A DNA stretch of 9,853 nt from JBQCEE01 sp051960575 (GTDB lineage: Bacteria; Actinomycetota; Actinomycetes; Mycobacteriales; Jatrophihabitantaceae). Shown piece after piece: positions 6,831-9,853 of this stretch. Position 1 is the stretch's first letter; the number at the start of each line of letters is the position of its first letter. A program made the translations under genes and the position numbers. The notes beneath the pieces are model-generated. The model had not been told where the DNA came from, ran no database searches, and saw nothing but the letters and a program-made list of their open reading frames with translations. The DNA is taken from assembly GCF_051960575.1 (NCBI RefSeq), contig NZ_JBQCEE010000338.1, positions 1 through 9,853 of the forward strand. The letters run 5' to 3'.

Positions 6831-6858
6831 CTCGAACCGGTCGGCCCCCTCGCCGCGG
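6812..6858 (+). promoter_or_regulatory. leuA attenuator hairpin
   Basis: CCGCGGCGAGGG (6812-6823) pairs perfectly with CCCTCGCCGCGG (6847-6858), and CCG further in can pair with CGG after a 2-base bulge. The left arm begins 5 nt after the last Leu codon of the leader peptide. This is the expected place for a hairpin whose folding depends on ribosome progress. No U tract follows, so it may act with Rho or on translation rather than as a classical intrinsic terminator. Confidence 0.65.
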
Positions 6859-6875
6859 GTTCCCGCGCGCCGGCC

Positions 6876-6898
6876 GCTCCCCTCGTCCTCGTTGGAGC
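6876..6898 (+). promoter_or_regulatory. Possible hairpin masking the leuA ribosome binding site
   Basis: GCTCC (6876-6880) is complementary to GGAGC (6894-6898), which contains the leuA Shine-Dalgarno GGAG (6894-6897), with a 13-base loop between. The stem is only 5 bp. It could couple the state of the leader hairpin to leuA translation. Confidence 0.35.
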
Positions 6899-6906
6899 CC
6901 ACCGTC

Positions 6907-8655
6907 ATGACCTATCCCGCGAAGTTCGCGCAGCGCCCGTCCGGCATGCCCTGTCACCGGTACCGGCCGTTCCCGCAGGTCGACCTGCCCGACCGGCAGT
7001 GGCCGTCGCGCACCATCACCGCCGCGCCCCGCTGGCTGTCGACCGACCTGCGCGACGGCAACCAGGCCCTCATCGACCCGATGAACGCGGCCCGCAAGAA
7101 CGCCATGTTCGACCTGCTCGTCCGCCTGGGTTACAAGGAGATCGAGGTCGGCTTCCCCGCCGCGTCGCAGACCGACTTCGACTTCGTCCGCTCGCTCATC
7201 GAGGGCGACCGCATTCCCGACGACGTGCGCATCTCGGTGCTGACCCAGGCGCGCGAGGAGCTCATCGACCGCACCGTGCAGTCGCTCGCCGGCGCGAAGC
7301 AGGCGACCGTGCACATGTACAACGCGGCGGCGCCGACGTTCCGCCGCGTGGTGTTCGGCTTCGACGGTGACGGACGCGCCGAGTGCCGCGCCGTCGCGGT
7401 CGACGGCGTGCAGGCCGTCATGAAGTACGCCGACATCCACCTGTCGGGCACCGACTTCGGCTTCGAGTACTCGCCCGAGATCTTCATGGACACCGAGCTC
7501 GACTTCTCGCTCGAGATCTGCGAGGCGGTGATGGACGTCTGGCAGCCCGGCCCCGACCGCGAGATCGTCCTGAACCTGCCGTGCACCGTCGAGCGCTCGA
7601 CCCCGAACGTCTACGCCGACCAGATCGAGTGGATGTCGCGGCAGTTCTCGCGGCGCGAGTTCATCTGCCTGTCGGTGCACACCCACAACGACCGCGGCAC
7701 CGCGACGGCCGACGCCGAACTTGCGGTGCTGGCCGGTGCGCAGCGCATCGAGGGCTGCCTGTTCGGCAACGGCGAGCGCTCGGGCAACGTCGACCTGGTG
7801 ACGCTCGGGCTGAACCTGTACAGCCAGGGCATCGACCCGATGATCGACTTCAGCGACATCGACGAGATCCGCCGCACCGCGGAGTACTGCAACCGCATCG
7901 ACGTGCACGAGCGGCACCCGTACGCCGGCGACCTGGTCTACACGTCGTTCTCCGGCTCGCACCAGGACGCGATCAAGAAGGGCTTCGAGGACCTCGAGCG
8001 GCAGTCGCGCGAGACCGGCAAGGCGATCACCGACCTGCCCTGGGAGATCCCGTACCTGCCGATCGACCCGAAGGACGTCGGCCGCTCGTACGAAGCCGTC
8101 ATCCGGGTGAATTCGCAGTCGGGCAAGGGCGGCGTCGCCTACATCATGAAGTTCGACCACAACCTCGACCTGCCGCGGCGGCTGCAGATCGAGTTCAGCC
8201 AGGTCATCCAGCGGCACACCGACGCCGAGGGCGGCGAGGTCGAGCCGGCGCGCATGTGGGAGATCTTCGAGTCCGAGTACCTCGCCCCCGGTGACTTCGC
8301 GCTCGAGTCGTTCTCGTCCTCCTCGTCCGGCGGCATCGATCGCATCGAGGCCGTCGTGCGGGCCTTCGGGCGGTCGCACACGCTGAACGGCGTCGGCAAC
8401 GGCCCGATCGCGGCGTTCTGCGCGGCGCTGTCGGAGGTCGACCTCGGCCTCGGCGGCCTGGGGGTGCGCGTGCTCGACTACTCGGAGCACGCCCTCACGT
8501 CCGGGCGTGACGCCGAGGCCGCGGCCTACCTCGAGATCGAGGTCGGCGAGCGGGTGTTCTGGGGCGTCGGCATCAGCGAGTCGATCGTGCAGGCCTCGCT
8601 GCGCGGTGTGATCAGCGGCCTCAACCGCGCGTCCCGCCGCCTCCGCTCGTCCTGA
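6907..8655 (+). CDS. leuA: 2-isopropylmalate synthase LeuA
   Basis: LeuA condenses acetyl-CoA with 2-oxoisovalerate to form 2-isopropylmalate, the committed step of leucine synthesis, in the cytosol. The 582-residue protein has the TIM-barrel catalytic domain with the metal-binding start LSTDLRDGNQALIDPM (D50), GFPAASQTDFDFVR, the metal ligands in HTHNDRG (H258, H260) and GNGERSGNVD (about 287-296). After a linker comes the C-terminal LeuA dimer/allosteric domain (about 440-570, with the Ser-rich ESFSSSSSGG near its start), which mediates leucine feedback. Length and opening residues fit the longer actinobacterial LeuA type. ATG 6907 is preferred because GGAG lies 9 nt upstream; a TTG at 6892 would place the ribosome site inside the gene. 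Expression is probably controlled by the upstream Leu-codon leader and hairpins. Confidence 0.96.
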   Translation: MTYPAKFAQRPSGMPCHRYRPFPQVDLPDRQWPSRTITAAPRWLSTDLRDGNQALIDPMNAARKNAMFDLLVRLGYKEIEVGFPAASQTDFDFVRSLIEGDRIPDDVRISVLTQAREELIDRTVQSLAGAKQATVHMYNAAAPTFRRVVFGFDGDGRAECRAVAVDGVQAVMKYADIHLSGTDFGFEYSPEIFMDTELDFSLEICEAVMDVWQPGPDREIVLNLPCTVERSTPNVYADQIEWMSRQFSRREFICLSVHTHNDRGTATADAELAVLAGAQRIEGCLFGNGERSGNVDLVTLGLNLYSQGIDPMIDFSDIDEIRRTAEYCNRIDVHERHPYAGDLVYTSFSGSHQDAIKKGFEDLERQSRETGKAITDLPWEIPYLPIDPKDVGRSYEAVIRVNSQSGKGGVAYIMKFDHNLDLPRRLQIEFSQVIQRHTDAEGGEVEPARMWEIFESEYLAPGDFALESFSSSSSGGIDRIEAVVRAFGRSHTLNGVGNGPIAAFCAALSEVDLGLGGLGVRVLDYSEHALTSGRDAEAAAYLEIEVGERVFWGVGISESIVQASLRGVISGLNRASRRLRSS

Positions 8656-8661
8656 CCCCCT

Positions 8662-8718
8662 CTCCGGATCTTGATGCCCTGAGCGGGCCATCGGCCACTG
8701 CGAGCATCAAGGTCCGGA
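8662..8718. repeat. Hairpin-forming element, copy 1
   Basis: TCCGGATCTTGATGC (8663-8677) and GCATCAAGGTCCGGA (8704-8718) form arms of 15 bp with a single T-G wobble, around a 26-base loop. It starts 7 bp after the leuA stop and may serve as its transcript end, though no U tract is present. A second copy follows at a 73-bp interval, sharing CTCCGGATCTTSATGCC as a direct repeat. Confidence 0.8.
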
Positions 8719-8734
8719 ACCCGTGGAACCCCTG

Positions 8735-8790
8735 CTCCGGATCTTCATGCCGTGAGCCGCGCACGGAGCGGTCTCGGCATCACGATCCGG
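8735..8790. repeat. Hairpin-forming element, copy 2
   Basis: CCGGATCTTCATGCCG (8737-8752) and CGGCATCACGATCCGG (8775-8790) pair at 14 of 16 positions around a 22-base loop. The first 23 bases from 8735 match copy 1 (from 8662) at 21 positions, while the loop differs. Two copies in tandem with conserved arms and variable loops suggest a dispersed palindromic repeat family of this genome rather than a single terminator. Confidence 0.8.
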
Positions 8791-8791
8791 C

Positions 8792-8805
8792 GTATGACAT
8801 ACAGT
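8792..8805 (+). promoter_or_regulatory. Possible promoter/operator before the short-chain dehydrogenase
   Basis: GTATG-A-CATAC (8792-8802) is a perfect odd-centred palindrome overlapping a -10-like TACAGT (8800-8805). The RNA would start near 8812, about 38 nt before the preferred ATG at 8850. AT-rich palindromes like this stand out in such GC-rich DNA and are typical operators of one-component regulators. No -35 is evident. Confidence 0.4.
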
Positions 8806-8849
8806 CCGGCATGCAGGTAAGGTCGGCCGCCGGACGAGAGGGCGTTGGC

Positions 8850-9699
8850 ATGGGGTATCCGGGCATCGACCTGGCGAGCGCGACCGTGCTCGTCACCGGC
8901 GGGGCGCGGGGCATCGGCCGCGCGACGGCCGTCGCCTTCCGCGAGCGGGGGGCGACGGTCGCCGTCGCCGACCTCGACACGGACGCCGCGCGGGCCACGG
9001 CCGACGGAGCTTGGACGCGGCGTCACCGGCTACGGCGTCGACGTGGCCGACCGGTCGTCGTTCGCCGCACTCGTGCACGCCGTGCAGCGCGACCTCGGCC
9101 CGATCGACGTCCTCGTCAACAACGCGGGCGTCATGCCGCTCGGCGGCTTCCTCGAGGAGGACGAGGCGGTCAGCCGCACCACCCTGGACGTGAACGTGCT
9201 CGGGCTCGTGCACGGCATGCGCCTCGTGCTGCCGCACATGATCAGCCGCGGCCAGGGGCACGTCGTCAACGTCGCGTCCATGGCCGGGAAGGTGCCGATC
9301 CCCGGCCTCGCCGTCTACAACGCCAGCAAGTTCGCCGCGGTCGGCCTGTCGGCGGCTGTGCGCGACGAGTTCGCGCACACCGGCGTCAGCGTCAGCGCGG
9401 TCCTGCCGTCGGCGGTGCGCACGCGACTGACCTCCGGGGTGCCGGAGGGCCGCGGCATGCCGACCGTCGATCCCGAGGACGTCGCCCGCGCGATCGTCGG
9501 CACCGTGCGCACCCGCCGCGCCGAGACCACGGTGCCCGCCTGGTTGGGTGCCTGGGATCTCGTCGACGCCGTCGTGCCCGAGCGGGTGCAGCGCCTCGGC
9601 AAGTGGCTCATCGACTCGCGCCGCGGCCTCACCGCCGTCGACCACGCCGTGCGTGACGCCTACGAGCAGGCGATCAAACAGCAGGCGGCCGCGCGCTGA
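8850..9699 (+). pseudogene. Short-chain dehydrogenase/reductase, broken by a 1-base frameshift
   Basis: Two reading frames join into one classical SDR of about 282 residues. The first frame gives the cofactor motif VLVTGGARGIGRA (TGGARGIG at 16-23) and VAVADLDTDAARATAD up to residue 52. The reading then continues in another frame from ELGRGVTGYGVDVADRSSF through VLVNNAGVMP, N115, S143, and the YxxxK pair Y156/K160 in AVYNASKFA. Deleting one G of the GG at 9006-9007 restores one continuous frame. Without it translation runs into an arginine-rich nonsense frame that stops at 9656. The preferred ATG 8850 has GAGAGGG ending 7 nt upstream; an in-frame ATG at 8811 lacks one. The tail ending WLIDSRRG.TAVDHAVRDAYE is complete. 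It is either a recent pseudogene or a sequencing error, and no slippery site is visible. The substrate is not predictable. Confidence 0.85.
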
Positions 9700-9703
9700 C
9701 CGT

Positions 9704-9727
9704 GCCCGCCGGGCTCATCCGGCGGGC
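9704..9727. terminator. Bidirectional terminator hairpin
   Basis: GCCCGCCGG (9704-9712) and CCGGCGGGC (9719-9727) form a perfect 9-bp stem with a 6-base loop, 4 bp after the short-chain dehydrogenase stop. The loop contains the stop codon (9715-9717) of the convergent minus-strand gene. There is no U tract, as is usual in high-GC actinobacteria. Confidence 0.65.
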
Positions 9728-9853
9728 GGGTCGATGCCCTCGACCCGGGGCCCGGGCCGGGGTCGCCGCCGCTCGGGCGTCGGCGGCACGGCCGACGGTG
9801 CGACGACCGGCGACTCCACGAACGGCGGAGCGACGGCCGGCGGTGGCGCGACG
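9715..9853 (-). CDS. C-terminal fragment of a proline-rich protein (gene continues past the window)
   Basis: On the minus strand an open frame enters from the right edge and ends at a TGA at 9715-9717. It encodes 45 residues dominated by Pro, Ala, Val and Arg, with recurring VAP units (VAPPPAVAPPF, VVAPSAVPPTPE), an arginine/proline patch RRRPRPGPR and the end VEGIDPPAG. Such disordered tails are common on actinobacterial membrane or envelope proteins, but no domain is visible and no function can be given. Support is limited to the convergent layout and the stop lying in the loop of a terminator hairpin. In DNA this GC-rich other frames are also open, so the call is tentative. Confidence 0.5.
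   Translation of the reverse strand, partial: VAPPPAVAPPFVESPVVAPSAVPPTPERRRPRPGPRVEGIDPPAG

Noticed and set aside
6786..6858. T-box or other riboswitch upstream of leuA
   Set aside because: No T-box motif or specifier-loop layout is visible; the Leu-codon leader peptide explains the region better.
6892..6906. TTG start for leuA, adding five residues
   Set aside because: It would start before the GGAG ribosome site that serves ATG 6907, and the family does not need the extension.
6742..8691. 649-codon open frame on the minus strand opposite leuA
   Set aside because: It is an Arg/Asp/Val-rich mirror of the leuA codon pattern with no recognisable domain. Long antisense frames are expected in high-GC coding DNA.
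9000..9012. Programmed ribosomal frameshifting to explain the split dehydrogenase
   Set aside because: No slippery heptamer, stop codon or stimulatory structure is apparent at the junction; mutation or sequencing error is simpler.
8811..9656. 281-codon intact reading of the first dehydrogenase frame
   Set aside because: After residue 52 of the dehydrogenase (near 9005) it becomes Arg-rich nonsense, while the SDR motifs continue in the other frame.

Overview
The window is high-GC, densely packed DNA from an actinobacterium (Actinomycetota). The evidence is strong GC bias at third codon positions, GTG starts, a LeuA of the type common in that phylum, a mini biotin-carrier protein resembling mycobacterial TB7.3, and sparse Shine-Dalgarno sequences with promoters placed for leaderless or near-leaderless transcription. 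The genus cannot be told from the sequence. No stretch over 300 bases lacks a gene; the longest gaps (4527-4752, 6688-6906, 8656-8849) are all filled with inverted repeats or regulatory structures.

Region 1 (1-4526) is a polyamine/GABA catabolic locus. A gabT-type aminotransferase (minus strand, cut by the left edge) diverges from a FadR-like GntR regulator (plus), which overlaps by one base a small soluble Cache-domain protein with no membrane anchor. Convergent to these is a minus-strand pair: a gamma-aminobutyraldehyde dehydrogenase followed 26 bp later by a 73-residue biotin/lipoyl carrier protein. The chemistry fits putrescine-derived 4-aminobutyraldehyde -> GABA -> succinate semialdehyde. 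The GntR-Cache pair is a plausible sensor/regulator unit and is the most interesting candidate for an undescribed system.

Region 2 (4527-6890) holds a symmetric array of TGACGG(ATC) repeats spaced 19-20 bp apart, with a 12-bp-stem hairpin in the middle. Beside it lies a minus-strand operon of two tandem GDP-mannose 4,6-dehydratase family paralogues. The first is canonical and the second has diverged in a substrate-binding motif. The upstream leader carries a perfect 16-bp palindrome.

Region 3 (6770-8790) is leucine biosynthesis. A 14-codon leader peptide with three consecutive Leu codons overlaps a GC-rich hairpin, followed by a short hairpin that can mask the ribosome binding site, then leuA (2-isopropylmalate synthase). 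Downstream of leuA are two tandem copies of a hairpin-forming element.

Region 4 (8790-9853) holds a short-chain dehydrogenase broken by a single-base frameshift near 9006, a bidirectional terminator hairpin, and the proline-rich C-terminus of a convergent gene cut by the right edge.
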